Source of the DNA: DATEJJ01 sp039649115
GTDB taxonomy: Bacteria; Actinomycetota; Actinomycetes; Mycobacteriales; Micromonosporaceae
DNA: 64,000 bases
Direction of reading: 5' to 3'
Assembly: GCA_039649115.1 (NCBI GenBank)
Contig: JBBWZQ010000120.1
Coordinates: forward strand, 1-64,000
Below the pieces are notes generated by a model, which saw only the letters and a list, made by a program, of their open reading frames with translations, was not told the origin of the DNA and did no database searches. The translations under genes were made by a program, and so were the position numbers. Every line of letters begins with the position of its first letter. Positions within the stretch are counted from its first letter, which is position 1. This document shows positions 16,918-25,795 of this stretch, piece by piece.

Positions 16918-18204
16918 TCACCACAGCTGGCCGGAGCGCGCGAAGATGCCCGCGAGGTCGTCCCCGGTGACCGGCCGGGGCGCGGTCGCCAGCAGGCGCT
17001 GCTGTTTCATCGCGCCCTCGACCAGCGCGTCGATGTCGGCCGCCCGGTAGCCGACCGCGCCGATCCCGTTGGGGATGCCGATGTCGCGCATGAGGTCGAC
17101 GAGCACCGACGGCAGGAACTCGGCCGGGTCGGCCGGCGGCTCCCGGTCGGGGGCGAGCAGCCGCGCGGCCCGCAGGTGCCGCTCGGGAGCGGCCGCAAAC
17201 GTGAACCGGAACGCCTCGGGCGCGGTGAGCGAGACCGACATGCCGTGCGGGACCATCGGTTCCCGGTCGGGGTAGTCCCTGGGCCGGAAGTCGCGCACCT
17301 GTCCCGCGATGGGGTAGGCGTTGGCGTGCGGGATGTGTACCCCGGCATTGCCGAAGCCCATCCCGGCGAACGTCGCGGCCAGCGCCATCTCGCCGCGGGC
17401 CGCGGCGTCGTCCCCGTCCCGGACCGCGCGCCGGAACGAGGTGGCCAGCAGCGTCATCGCCCTCTCCGACCACATGTCCGAGATCGGGTTCGCGCCGCAG
17501 TAGGGCACCCGCTGCTCGGGCCGCTTGCGCTCGCCGCCGGTGTACCAGCGGGCGGTGTAGCTCTCGACCGCGTGGCACAGGATGTCCATGCCCGCCGACG
17601 CGGTCACCCCGGCCGGCTGGGTGCGGGTCAGGTCCGGGTCGACGACCGCGAGCGCCGGCCGCAGCCGCGGGTGGCTGATGCCGGTCTTGACCTTCAGCGC
17701 CAGCACGTCGAGTACGCAGATCGTGGTGCTCTCCGCGCCGGTGCCGGTGGTGGTGGGCACGGCGACCAGCGGCTTGAGCGGGTGTACCGGCGCGGCGCCC
17801 CGGCCGACCGGGACGTTGACGTAGTCCATCAGCTCGCCGGGATTGGTCAGCAGCAGGTTGACCGCCTTGGCCGTGTCGATGCTGGAGCCGCCGCCGACGG
17901 CGACGAGCGCGTCCCAGGGACCGGTGGCGCGGGCGTACCCGACGGCGGCGTCGAGGCTGCCGTCGGTCGGCTCGACGTGCACCCGGTCGAAGATCCGCGC
18001 GTCGATGCCGTACCCGCCGATCCGCTCGGCGATCCGCTGCGGGATGCCGGTCGCCGCGACACCGGGGTCGGTGACGACCAGCACCCGCCGGACGCCGTAC
18101 TGGCTGAGGTCGAAGCCGATCTCGTCCGAGGCGCCGTTGCCGAACTTCAGCTGTGGCGCGCCGTAGGTGAACACGGCCTCGGGGTCTGCCGGGAGCATGT
18201 GCAC
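16918..18204 (-). CDS. Hydroxyacid-oxoacid transhydrogenase (iron-containing alcohol dehydrogenase family)
   Basis: This 428-residue protein closely follows the ADHFE1/HOT pattern rather than ordinary Fe-alcohol dehydrogenases. HOT couples oxidation of 4-hydroxybutyrate-type acids to reduction of 2-oxoglutarate. Visible matches are VHVEPTDGSLDAAVGYAR, ALVAVGGGSSIDTAKA, PLVAVPTTTGTGAE, GMDILCHAVESYT, YCGANPISD, FAGMGFGNAGVHIPHANAYP and MVPHGMSVSLT, including the metal-binding histidines. GTG 18204 or ATG 18198 could start it. It begins three bases after the aldo-keto reductase stop and ends 22 bp before pgi, so the three genes likely form one operon. Confidence 0.85.
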   Translation of the reverse strand: MHMLPADPEAVFTYGAPQLKFGNGASDEIGFDLSQYGVRRVLVVTDPGVAATGIPQRIAERIGGYGIDARIFDRVHVEPTDGSLDAAVGYARATGPWDALVAVGGGSSIDTAKAVNLLLTNPGELMDYVNVPVGRGAAPVHPLKPLVAVPTTTGTGAESTTICVLDVLALKVKTGISHPRLRPALAVVDPDLTRTQPAGVTASAGMDILCHAVESYTARWYTGGERKRPEQRVPYCGANPISDMWSERAMTLLATSFRRAVRDGDDAAARGEMALAATFAGMGFGNAGVHIPHANAYPIAGQVRDFRPRDYPDREPMVPHGMSVSLTAPEAFRFTFAAAPERHLRAARLLAPDREPPADPAEFLPSVLVDLMRDIGIPNGIGAVGYRAADIDALVEGAMKQQRLLATAPRPVTGDDLAGIFARSGQLW

Positions 18205-18207
18205 AGG

Positions 18208-19212
18208 CTACCGGCGGTGGAAGCGCACCAGGATGTCGTGCGGGTAGGGCAGGTCCACGTCGCTGGCCGCGGTCAGCCGGTCCATCTGGCCGCCGGTCAG
18301 CGACCAGCCGGTGGCGCCCAGGTTGTCGTCGAGCTGGCCGAGGCCGCGGGCGCCGATGATCGGCGCGGTGACGGCCGGCCGCTGCAGCACCCAGCGCAGG
18401 GCCACCTGGGCGAGCGTGCGGCCGGTCTGCCCGGCGACCGCGCGCAGGGCGTCGAGGACGGCCCAGGTGCGCTCGTTGGCGTAGGCGTCCCACTGCTCCT
18501 GCCAGCCCTCCCGGGCGGCCTGGTCCACCCGGGTGTCCGGCGGCGGCGCGGCCATGCCGCGGTGGTACTTGCCGGTGAGCCAGCCGCCGCGCAGCGGGCT
18601 CCACGGGATGACACCCACCCCCTCCTGCTGGCAGACCGGGATCAGGTCCAGCTCCGCGCCGCGGTCCAGCAGGTTGTACAGCGGCTGCAGGCAGGAGTAC
18701 GGCTCCCAGCCGTGCCGCCGGGCCAGGTCGACCGACTTCTGCAGTTGCCAGCCGGTGTAGTTGCTGGCGCCGACGAAGCGGACCTTGCCGCTGGTGACCA
18801 GCCCGTCCAGCGTCGAGAGCGTCTCGGCCAGCGGCGTGCCGTCGTCGAAGACGTGCACCTGGTACAGGTCGACGTACTCGGTGCCGAGGCGGCGCAGGCT
18901 GGCCTCGATCGCGCTGATGATGTGCTTGCGCCCGGCGCCCCCGTCGTTGGGTCCCGTGCCCATGGTGCCGTACACCTTGGTGGCGATCACCAGGTCATCT
19001 CGTGACCTGGTCTTCAACCACCTGCCGAGGATCCGCTCGGACTCCCCGGCGCTGTAGACGTCCGCCGTGTCGATGAAGACGCCGCCGGCCTCGACGAACC
19101 GGTCCAGCATCTGGTGCGAGGTCTGCTCGTCCGACTCGCGGCCGAAGGTCATGGCGCCCAGGCACAGCTCGCTGACCTTCAGGCCGGTGCCACCCAGAAA
19201 TCGGTACTCCAT
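18208..19212 (-). CDS. Aldo/keto reductase
   Basis: This 334-residue NADPH-dependent oxidoreductase has a TIM-barrel AKR fold. The N-terminus MEYRFLGGTGLKVSELCLGAM, the DTADVYSAGESERILG catalytic-Tyr segment, ATKVYG (Lys) and LYQVHVFD (His) are intact. QxxYNLLDRGAELDLIPVC resembles the YajO/Tas-type subfamily. ATG 19212 is preceded seven bases upstream by TAGCGT (19220-19225), so it is probably leaderless. First gene of the AKR-HOT-pgi-SRPBCC run. Confidence 0.88.
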   Translation of the reverse strand: MEYRFLGGTGLKVSELCLGAMTFGRESDEQTSHQMLDRFVEAGGVFIDTADVYSAGESERILGRWLKTRSRDDLVIATKVYGTMGTGPNDGGAGRKHIISAIEASLRRLGTEYVDLYQVHVFDDGTPLAETLSTLDGLVTSGKVRFVGASNYTGWQLQKSVDLARRHGWEPYSCLQPLYNLLDRGAELDLIPVCQQEGVGVIPWSPLRGGWLTGKYHRGMAAPPPDTRVDQAAREGWQEQWDAYANERTWAVLDALRAVAGQTGRTLAQVALRWVLQRPAVTAPIIGARGLGQLDDNLGATGWSLTGGQMDRLTAASDVDLPYPHDILVRFHRR

Positions 19213-19312
19213 GGTGTCGACGCTATGCCTTCGAGTGGACTCGAACGCAAGCCACCTGGACCGCGAGCCAATCGCAAGCGACCCGGAAGTTCGTGCTGCC
19301 ACGGTGACGCCC

Positions 19313-19801
19313 ATGAGAACCGCCGTGCCGCCCCTCGCCCGCCGCGAGCGGCCGTTGACCCGCGAACGCGACCTGTCCGGCGATCCCGTCGTCGGCACCG
19401 ACCGCGCCGTCTACCACCGCTGCGCCGCCGCACCGGCGGCGGCGGCGTGGCAGCGGCTGGGCTGGGAGGAGATCGACCGGGTCCGCTGGGAGCGGCAGGC
19501 CGGCCTGCTGACGCTGGCCAGCCCGTTGCCGGGCCGGGCGCCCGGCCTCGCGCTGCGGCTGCCCGCCGGGGCGCGCCTGGTGGCGCTGGCCGGCGAGCGG
19601 GTCACCGCCACCACTCTCGCGTGCGCGCGGGTACGCCTGGGCGGCGAGGCGACCGCGTGGGTGTCGGCGCGGTGCCGGCCGGGTGCCGGCGAGGTGACCT
19701 GGGTCGTCACGGTGAACGGCGGCTACGACCCCGAGGACCTGGACACGCAGGCCCTGCTGCTGGCGGCCATTCACCAGTTGCGGGTGCAGATGGGCATATG
19801 A
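19313..19801 (+). CDS. Hypothetical actinobacterial protein
   Basis: This 162-residue soluble protein starts at ATG 19313 (MRTAVPPLARRERPLTRERD) and ends TQALLLAAIHQLRVQMGI. It shows regular beta-strand spacing (ARLVALAGERVTATTLACARVRLGGEATAWVSARC) but no motif I recognise. Codon bias is normal for the window, so it is probably real. It ends 13 bp before the MetE-like gene. Divergent from the aldo/keto reductase. Confidence 0.55.
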   Translation: MRTAVPPLARRERPLTRERDLSGDPVVGTDRAVYHRCAAAPAAAAWQRLGWEEIDRVRWERQAGLLTLASPLPGRAPGLALRLPAGARLVALAGERVTATTLACARVRLGGEATAWVSARCRPGAGEVTWVVTVNGGYDPEDLDTQALLLAAIHQLRVQMGI

Positions 19802-19814
19802 GTAACCTTCGGGG

Positions 19815-21029
19815 ATGAGAAGGAGCAGCGACCGCATCCTGACCAGTCACGCCGGCAGCCTGCCCCGCCCGCCCGACCTGATCGACTTCAACCGCGCGCA
19901 CATCGTCGGCGAGTCCACCGACGAGGAGGCCTTCGAGAACCGGCTGCGCGACGCCGTGGCCGACGTGGTCCGCCGCCAGCGGGACACCGGCATCGACCTA
20001 CCCAACGACGGCGAGTACGGCCACGCCATGGGCAACCAGGTCGACTACGGCGCCTGGTGGACGTACGTGTTCCCGCGGCTGGGCGGGCTGGAGCTCGCCG
20101 ACGCCAAGCAGTTGTGGGAGATGCAGCCCCGGCGGTCTGAGCCCGGCACGGTGGTGCTGACCACGTTCCCGGACCGGCGGGACTGGCAGGCGTTCGCCGA
20201 GGCGTACAACGATCCGGACTCGGGCGTGACCGTGGGCCGCAGCCCGGTCACCTTCCCGGTGTGCCGCAGCCCGTTGACCTACCGGGGCCAGCAGGCGGTC
20301 GCCCGGGACATCGCCAACGCCAAGGCCGCGATGGCGGCGGCCGGCGTCGAGGAGGGCTTCCTCAACGCGGTCGCGCCGGGCAGTTGCTCGCGCTTCGCCA
20401 ACGAGTACTACGAGTCGGACGAGGAGTTCCTCTGGGCCTGTGCCGAGGTGATGCGCGAGGAGTACAAGTCCATTGTGGACGCCGGCCTGATCCTCCAGCT
20501 GGACGACCCGTGCATCGCGGAGAACTGGGACCAGATCAACCCGGCGCCGAGCGTCGAGGACTACAAGGCTTTCACGATGGTACGGGTGGCGGCGCTCAAC
20601 CACGCGATCCGCGACCTGCCGGCCGAGCGCATCCGGTTCCACCTGTGCTGGGGCAGCTGGCACGGGCCGCACGTCACCGACATCCCGATGGCCGACATCG
20701 TCGACGTGATGCTGTCCGTCAACGCCGGCGCCTACCTCTTCGAGGCCGGCAACGTGCGGCACGAGTACGAGTGGAAGGTGTGGCGGGACGTCAAGCTCCC
20801 GGACGGGAAGATCATCGTGCCCGGGGTGGTCAGCCACGCCACCAACCTCGTCGAGCATCCCGAGGTGGTCGCCGACCGCATCGTCCGGTTCGCCGAGGGG
20901 GTCGGCCGGGAGAACGTGATCGCCGGTACCGACTGCGGGCTGGGCGGCCGGATCCACCCGCAGATCGCCTGGGCGAAGCTGGAGTCGCTGGCGAAGGGCG
21001 CCGAGTTGGCCACGTCCCGGCTCTGGTGA
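19815..21029 (+). CDS. Cobalamin-independent methionine synthase (MetE/UROD)-like protein
   Basis: This 404-residue single-domain protein belongs to the MetE C-terminal/UROD superfamily of zinc-dependent thiol alkyl transferases. RILTSHAGSLPRPPDL at the start is characteristic. FHLCWGSWHG supplies the His/Cys zinc ligands and IAGTDCGLGG the second Cys. True MetE is about twice as long, so this is a family member with an unknown acceptor, possibly an alkyl or aromatic methyl transfer. TAACCT (19803-19808) lies six bases before ATG 19815, suggesting a leaderless message. It directly precedes the homogentisate dioxygenase gene, which may point to aromatic catabolism. Confidence 0.78.
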   Translation: MRRSSDRILTSHAGSLPRPPDLIDFNRAHIVGESTDEEAFENRLRDAVADVVRRQRDTGIDLPNDGEYGHAMGNQVDYGAWWTYVFPRLGGLELADAKQLWEMQPRRSEPGTVVLTTFPDRRDWQAFAEAYNDPDSGVTVGRSPVTFPVCRSPLTYRGQQAVARDIANAKAAMAAAGVEEGFLNAVAPGSCSRFANEYYESDEEFLWACAEVMREEYKSIVDAGLILQLDDPCIAENWDQINPAPSVEDYKAFTMVRVAALNHAIRDLPAERIRFHLCWGSWHGPHVTDIPMADIVDVMLSVNAGAYLFEAGNVRHEYEWKVWRDVKLPDGKIIVPGVVSHATNLVEHPEVVADRIVRFAEGVGRENVIAGTDCGLGGRIHPQIAWAKLESLAKGAELATSRLW

Positions 21030-21047
21030 CCGCGTAGCATCCGGACC

Positions 21048-22250
21048 ATGGCGTTCTACCGCTCGCTGGGTGAGGTCCCGCCGAAGCGGCACACCCAGCA
21101 CCGGCGCCCCGACGGGGGGCTGTACTACGAGGAGCTGATGGGTGCGGAGGGCTTCTCCTCCGACTCGTCCCTGCTGTACCACCGGCACATCCCGTCGGCG
21201 ATCGTGGACGCGGCGCCGTGGCCGCTGCCGGAGCTGGCCACCGCACCCAACCATCCGCTGCGGGCCCGGCACCTGAGGCTGCACGACCTGTTCGGCGGCG
21301 AGGATCCGAAGCGCCACGACGTGGTGACCGCGCGCCGGCTGGTGCTCGGGAACTCGGACGTTCGCCTGTCCTATGTGGTCGCGGGGCAGGCCTCCCCGCT
21401 GTACCGCAACGCGCTGGGGGACGAGTGCGTCTACGTCGAGTCCGGCGCGGCGGTCGTGCAGACCGTGTTCGGCGCGCTGCCGGCCCGCCAGGGCGACTAC
21501 GTCATCGTGCCGCGCGCCACCACCCACCGCTGGCTGCCCAGCGGCGACGAACCGCTGCGGGCGTACGTCATCGAGGCGAACAGCCACATCACCCCGGCGC
21601 GCCGGTACCTGTCCCGGTTCGGGCAGTTGCTGGAGCACTCGCCGTTCTGCGAGCGGGACCTGCACGGGCCGGCCGGGCCGCTGCTCGCGGACGGGGAGGA
21701 CGTGGAGGTTCTCGTCAAGCACCGCGGTTCGCCGGGCGTCGCGGGCACCCGGTACGTGTACCCGCGGCACCCGTTCGACGTGGTGGGCTGGGACGGCTGC
21801 CTGTACCCGTACACCTTCAACGTCGCCGATTTCGAACCGATCACCGGGCGGGTGCACCAGCCGCCGCCGGCGCACCAGGTCTTCGAGGGCGCCAACTTCG
21901 TCGTCTGCAACTTCGTGCCCCGCAAGGTGGACTACCACCCGCTGTCCATCTCCGTGCCGTACTACCACTCCAATGTGGACAGTGACGAGGTGATGTTCTA
22001 CTGCGGCGGGGACTACGAGGCGCGCAAGGGTTCGGGCATCGGCCCGGGGTCGGTCTCGCTGCACCCCGGCGGCTACGCGCACGGCCCCCAGCCGGGAGCG
22101 TACGAGCGCAGCGTCGGGGTGGAGTTCTTCGACGAGCTCGCCGTGATGGTCGACACGTTCCGCCCGCTGGAGCTGGGCGAGGGTGGCCGGGCGTGCGAGG
22201 ATCCCGGCTATGCGTGGACCTGGTCCGGCCGCGGACCATCGGGGGCGTGA
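21048..22250 (+). CDS. hmgA: Homogentisate 1,2-dioxygenase
   Basis: This 400-residue cupin-type non-haem iron enzyme opens the ring of homogentisate to maleylacetoacetate in tyrosine and phenylalanine breakdown. Diagnostic stretches are FDVVGWDGCLYPYTFNVADF, YYHSNVDSDEVMFYCGGDY and SLHPGGYAHGPQPG with the metal-ligand region. TAGCAT (21035-21040) sits seven bases ahead of ATG 21048, so it may have its own leaderless promoter 19 bp after the MetE-like gene. Usual partners (maleylacetoacetate isomerase, fumarylacetoacetase) are not in the window. Confidence 0.93.
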   Translation: MAFYRSLGEVPPKRHTQHRRPDGGLYYEELMGAEGFSSDSSLLYHRHIPSAIVDAAPWPLPELATAPNHPLRARHLRLHDLFGGEDPKRHDVVTARRLVLGNSDVRLSYVVAGQASPLYRNALGDECVYVESGAAVVQTVFGALPARQGDYVIVPRATTHRWLPSGDEPLRAYVIEANSHITPARRYLSRFGQLLEHSPFCERDLHGPAGPLLADGEDVEVLVKHRGSPGVAGTRYVYPRHPFDVVGWDGCLYPYTFNVADFEPITGRVHQPPPAHQVFEGANFVVCNFVPRKVDYHPLSISVPYYHSNVDSDEVMFYCGGDYEARKGSGIGPGSVSLHPGGYAHGPQPGAYERSVGVEFFDELAVMVDTFRPLELGEGGRACEDPGYAWTWSGRGPSGA

Positions 22251-22302
22251 CCAGGGATTTCCCCGATGCCGGTGCGGGGCAGGCCGGCATACGGTCGGGT
22301 AC

Positions 22303-22524
22303 ATGAAGAAGATCCTGACCGGGCTCGGCGTCGTGCTCGGCCTGTACCTCGTCGGCCGCGCGATCGCCGAACCGTTCCTCGTCGACGTGACGGACGCGGC
22401 GAGCTACCACAACGACTGGGGCGGGCCGAGCCTGCCCGGCGTGCTGGCCGTCCACTGTGGACCGGGAATCGTGGCCGCCGTGCTGATGGTCCGGGCCTTC
22501 ATCCGGTCGAACCGGACCGCGTGA
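22303..22524 (+). CDS. Small membrane protein
   Basis: This 73-residue protein has two predicted membrane helices (about 4-22 and 48-66) joined by a short loop DVTDAASYHNDWGGPSLPG. TACGGT (22290-22295) lies seven bases before ATG 22303, a leaderless pattern. The sequence type (MKKILTGLGVVLGLYLVGRA) recurs among actinomycete small membrane proteins. Function unknown. Confidence 0.65.
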   Translation: MKKILTGLGVVLGLYLVGRAIAEPFLVDVTDAASYHNDWGGPSLPGVLAVHCGPGIVAAVLMVRAFIRSNRTA

Positions 22525-22536
22525 ACCGGGTAGGCA

Positions 22537-23484
22537 TCACCGCTCGTCATCGGATACCCACATCGGGTACCCGTAGCGGCGCTGCAACGGCAACGAGGTC
22601 AGGGAGGCGACGAGCCTCGGCACCGCCGCCTGCTGCCGGCGCCACGCGTCGTCCCGGCTGATCGGCACATCGCCGGTGTCGAAGCGGCGCGGGTTGCCGG
22701 AGATGGTGTGGTTGGCGGCCAGCCGCACCGTGGTGGCGTCCACGAACGGGCCGTCCGAGGGCCCGTCCAGTCCCGGGTACCCGACGAAGTCCAGCACCGC
22801 GCGGATCGTCGGGTACGGGTCGGCCACGAAGTCCTCGTACCGCAGCCGGCGCTGGCGCGTGGCCGGGTACGCCTGGGCCACGTACTCCGCCAGCCGGTTC
22901 CAGACCAGCCAGTGCACCGTGCTGTTCAGGGAACCGTGCCGGTTCAGCACCGCCGCCGGGTCGACCCGGTCGGGCTGGCGGATGAGCCGGTTCCACGAGT
23001 ACGCCACGGCTCGCGGATCCCGCACCACGTGCAGCAGGTACCCGGTGATCTCGGGCTGCATCCGGGTGAGCATGGCGGCGCCCGGCGGCCGTTTGGAGGA
23101 GTCGACGATCAGCCGTGCCCGGGTGACCTTGGCGATCGCCGTGTAGAGCCGGGCGAGCAGGTCGCGGTACTCGTGGGTGTCGGGGTCCAGTTCCCGGTCG
23201 CACAGCCGGCGGGTGTGCCGGATGCGGGCGCGGCGCTGCTGCAGCGCGACCACCTGCTTCGGGTCCGGGCGCCGTGGCCCGTACGCGACCCCGAGCACCT
23301 CGTTCCATAGTGGACACTCGGCGACCAGCTGGCCGCAGCCGCAGCGGCGACCCTCGACGAAGCCGCGCTCCCACAGGTAGTGCAGTTCACCGGCGGAGAA
23401 GATGCCGTCGTACGCGTTGAGGATGTTCTCCACGATCGTGGTGCCGCTGCGCCCCCAGCCGACCAGGTACAGCACGTCCGTCAA
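22537..23484 (-). CDS. Sulfotransferase family protein
   Basis: This ~315-residue protein transfers sulfate from PAPS. The 5'-phosphosulfate loop GWGRSGTTIVENIL is at the N-terminus and the 3'-phosphate region VVRDPRAVAYSW is near 165. A Cys cluster (GRRCGCGQLVAECPLW) recalls bacterial sulfotransferases acting on glycans or lipids. The TTG start (23484) overlaps the TGA of the upstream polymerase-like gene in a TTGA junction; GTG 23475 is the alternative. The coupling to an O-antigen-ligase-like gene suggests that a cell-surface glycan is sulfated. Confidence 0.82.
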   Translation of the reverse strand: MTDVLYLVGWGRSGTTIVENILNAYDGIFSAGELHYLWERGFVEGRRCGCGQLVAECPLWNEVLGVAYGPRRPDPKQVVALQQRRARIRHTRRLCDRELDPDTHEYRDLLARLYTAIAKVTRARLIVDSSKRPPGAAMLTRMQPEITGYLLHVVRDPRAVAYSWNRLIRQPDRVDPAAVLNRHGSLNSTVHWLVWNRLAEYVAQAYPATRQRRLRYEDFVADPYPTIRAVLDFVGYPGLDGPSDGPFVDATTVRLAANHTISGNPRRFDTGDVPISRDDAWRRQQAAVPRLVASLTSLPLQRRYGYPMWVSDDER

Positions 23485-25034
23485 CGTCGTACCCCGGCCA
23501 GGAGGTGGGCCTCGCCGGCGACCAGCAGGATCCACAACGTGCCCGCCGGCCCACCCATCAGCCAGTTCGCCGTGCCGATGGTGGCCAGGGAGCCGATGGC
23601 CGCGACCGTGAACCAGGCCGGTGGGCCGCGCCGGGGCGCGCCGCGCAGCGCCCGGAGGGCGAGGATCGCGATGCCCACCAGGAACGCCACCACGCCGAGC
23701 AGGCCGCCCCGCCGCAGCGCGCCCACCAGGGCGTTGTCGGTGGTGAGCTTCGGTCGGCTCGCCGGCGTCGGGCCGGTGTCCGCGCGCACGACGACGCCCC
23801 GCGCGTTGGACGTGTCGCCGAACAGCTTCTCCGCCAGGCCCGCCGCGGCGAAGTCGCTGACCACCGCGTGCCAGGTCTCCAGCCGGCCGCTGGTGACGTC
23901 GGCGGCGTACGCGCCGTTCACGTGGTAGCCGTCGGCATACCGGTTGGAGTACAGGAATTCGAGGCCGCCGGAGGCGATCAGCGCCACGCCGAAGACCCCG
24001 CACGGCAGCAGCGCCGCGCCGAGGGCCGCCCGCCGCGTGAGGCTGTCCGGCAGGCGGCCGGGCACGCCGCCGCGGCGGGCGCGCCACAGCAGCAGCGCGT
24101 GCACCAGCGTGACGGCCGCGAAGAAGATGAGACCGGTACGCGAGTCGACCAGCACCAGCACGAGACCGGTCAGGCCGAGCGCGGCGGCGCGCTGCCACCT
24201 GGCGAAGCGCCCGTCGACACCCAACCGCACGGCCACCGCGACGGCCAGCACGGCGATCGAGTTGGGGTGGTAGAGCAGGCCCGGACCGCCCCAGAAGCGA
24301 CCCTCCATGTGCGCGCCCCACGCGTTGCCCGGCACCGCGTGCATCGCGTCGAAGGCGTTGCCGGACCCGACCACCAGCAGGGCGCCCAGCGCGCACAGGA
24401 ACGCCGCGGCGACGCCCACGGACAGGTCCCGGCCACGGCGGCTGGTCGCCACCACGGCGAGCACCAGCAGCGTGCTGACGCCGGCATAGGCGACCCGCTG
24501 GACGGCCACGGTGAGGTGCCCGGCCAGCACCGCGCCGACGATGCCGAGAAACCAGTACGACAGCCCCAGCCAGGCGGTACCCAGACGGGGCAGCGAGCGC
24601 ACCTCCGGCAGCCACGGGAAGCTCCACATCGCACACGCCAGACCCGCGAGTCCGAGCACCGCCCACACCACGATCGGGTGAGCCGTCCACGTCCAACTCA
24701 TGATCCCGCCGAGGACGACCAGCCCACCGATCGCGAAACCCCGCGGGCGCACACCGGGCAGCGACAGCGCCAGCCCCACCATCCCGACCCCGCAGGCCGC
24801 GGCGAGCAACGCGCACAACCCGTCGACGACCGCGAGGTGCCCCGGGGCCCGGTCCTGCGCCACCTCGACGACGCCCGCCACCGTGGCGACAACGAGTCCG
24901 GCGGCGAGGAACAGGCGATGCCGCACCGTCCACCGGTGCGCATCGAGAATCGGGTTCTGATCGGGGTCCGGGCGGCCGGGGTGCCATATGTTCGAGGCGG
25001 GTCCAGGCACCACCACCGTCACGCTGTGGTCCAT
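23481..25034 (-). CDS. O-antigen ligase/polymerase-like membrane protein
   Basis: This 517-residue protein has about 11-12 hydrophobic helices and a large outer loop (about 345-410, with SNRYADGYHVNGAYAADVTSG). The pattern fits the WaaL/Wzy O-antigen ligase superfamily that polymerises or transfers lipid-linked glycans; YHPNSIA is a plausible conserved motif. TATAGT (25043-25048, - strand) is eight bases from ATG 25034. It forms an operon with the overlapping sulfotransferase gene. Substrate unknown. Confidence 0.75.
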   Translation of the reverse strand: MDHSVTVVVPGPASNIWHPGRPDPDQNPILDAHRWTVRHRLFLAAGLVVATVAGVVEVAQDRAPGHLAVVDGLCALLAAACGVGMVGLALSLPGVRPRGFAIGGLVVLGGIMSWTWTAHPIVVWAVLGLAGLACAMWSFPWLPEVRSLPRLGTAWLGLSYWFLGIVGAVLAGHLTVAVQRVAYAGVSTLLVLAVVATSRRGRDLSVGVAAAFLCALGALLVVGSGNAFDAMHAVPGNAWGAHMEGRFWGGPGLLYHPNSIAVLAVAVAVRLGVDGRFARWQRAAALGLTGLVLVLVDSRTGLIFFAAVTLVHALLLWRARRGGVPGRLPDSLTRRAALGAALLPCGVFGVALIASGGLEFLYSNRYADGYHVNGAYAADVTSGRLETWHAVVSDFAAAGLAEKLFGDTSNARGVVVRADTGPTPASRPKLTTDNALVGALRRGGLLGVVAFLVGIAILALRALRGAPRRGPPAWFTVAAIGSLATIGTANWLMGGPAGTLWILLVAGEAHLLAGVRR

Positions 25035-25170
25035 GGGCCGCCACTATAGGGAGCAAATCGCCGATTTTAGGTTGCTTTCGCCATTCTCTGGGCGGAAATC
25101 GAGTTCACATTGACCGCATCAGGGTCGGTCACTACGTTCGGCCAGGTAGAAGCCACCCCTAGGAGCTGCC

Positions 25171-25617
25171 ATGAACCGTTTCTCCCGGCACCACCGGAAG
25201 ATCCTGCGCAACCTGGCGACCCTTGTCATGGCGGCGGCACTCGGTGCCGTCGCGCTGCCCACCCCCGCGCACGCCGCGGGAGCCGGCTGCGTCGTCCGGT
25301 ACCAGATCCTCGCCCAGGGGCCCGGCGGCTTCGCGGCGGACATCGTGCTCACCAACCTCGGCGATCCGCTCCCCAGCTGGGTGCTGAACTGGCAGATGAA
25401 CCCGGGCGAGCAGCTCGGTGCCGTGTGGGGTGCGGTCATGGGTCAGTCCGGACTCTGGATCTGGGCAACCGACCTCCCGGACGCCGGCGGCCTGGCCACC
25501 GGTGCGCACACCGACTTCGGCTGGACCGCGTCGGTGGTCACACCGACCAGCCAGCCCAACGCGTTCTGGATGAACGGAGTTCCCTGTTTCATCGCGCCTG
25601 CGCCACCCGCTGGATGA
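25171..25617 (+). CDS. Secreted stand-alone CBM2-like module
   Basis: This 148-residue protein has a Sec signal (about 1-36, ending PTPAHA) followed by one ~105-residue domain. The pattern GCVVRYQILAQGPGGFAADI, LTNLGDPLPSWVLNWQ, and FWMNGVPCF with flanking cysteines is that of a family 2 cellulose/chitin-binding module. The linker and catalytic domain usually attached are missing, so this may be a stand-alone binder. A GGAGCTGCC sequence precedes the ATG. Confidence 0.75.
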   Translation: MNRFSRHHRKILRNLATLVMAAALGAVALPTPAHAAGAGCVVRYQILAQGPGGFAADIVLTNLGDPLPSWVLNWQMNPGEQLGAVWGAVMGQSGLWIWATDLPDAGGLATGAHTDFGWTASVVTPTSQPNAFWMNGVPCFIAPAPPAG

Positions 25618-25627
25618 TCTGGATGAT

Positions 25628-25795
25628 TCAGCTCTTCGCGAACGCCGCCAGGGCGAGTGCGTCAGAGGGCACCGTGCGCACGTTCTCGGCGACGAACTCG
25701 GCAAGGCCCGGGTAGTCGGGCGCCTCCGCCTGCATCGCCCCGGCCGCCGCGTCCGGGTAGGGATGACAGACCCGGAAATGGGTAAAGGAAGCCAT
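25628..25795 (-). CDS. Small hypothetical ORF, possibly a gene remnant
   Basis: A 55-residue frame (MASFTHFRVC then a strongly G/C-ending stretch to LALAAFAKS). After the first ~11 codons nearly every codon ends in G or C, as in real genes here, yet the start region does not. No ribosome site is visible. Its ATG shares a CCATGG palindrome with the + strand gene at 25794. It could be the 3' remnant of a larger gene. Weak. Confidence 0.28.
   Translation of the reverse strand: MASFTHFRVCHPYPDAAAGAMQAEAPDYPGLAEFVAENVRTVPSDALALAAFAKS

Noticed and set aside
16819..19005. 728-codon + strand open frame
   Set aside because: It is antisense to the transhydrogenase and aldo/keto reductase genes, both of which have clear motifs.
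22537..25034. Complete capsule or exopolysaccharide cluster
   Set aside because: Only a ligase-like protein and a sulfotransferase are present; there are no glycosyltransferases or flippase beside them.
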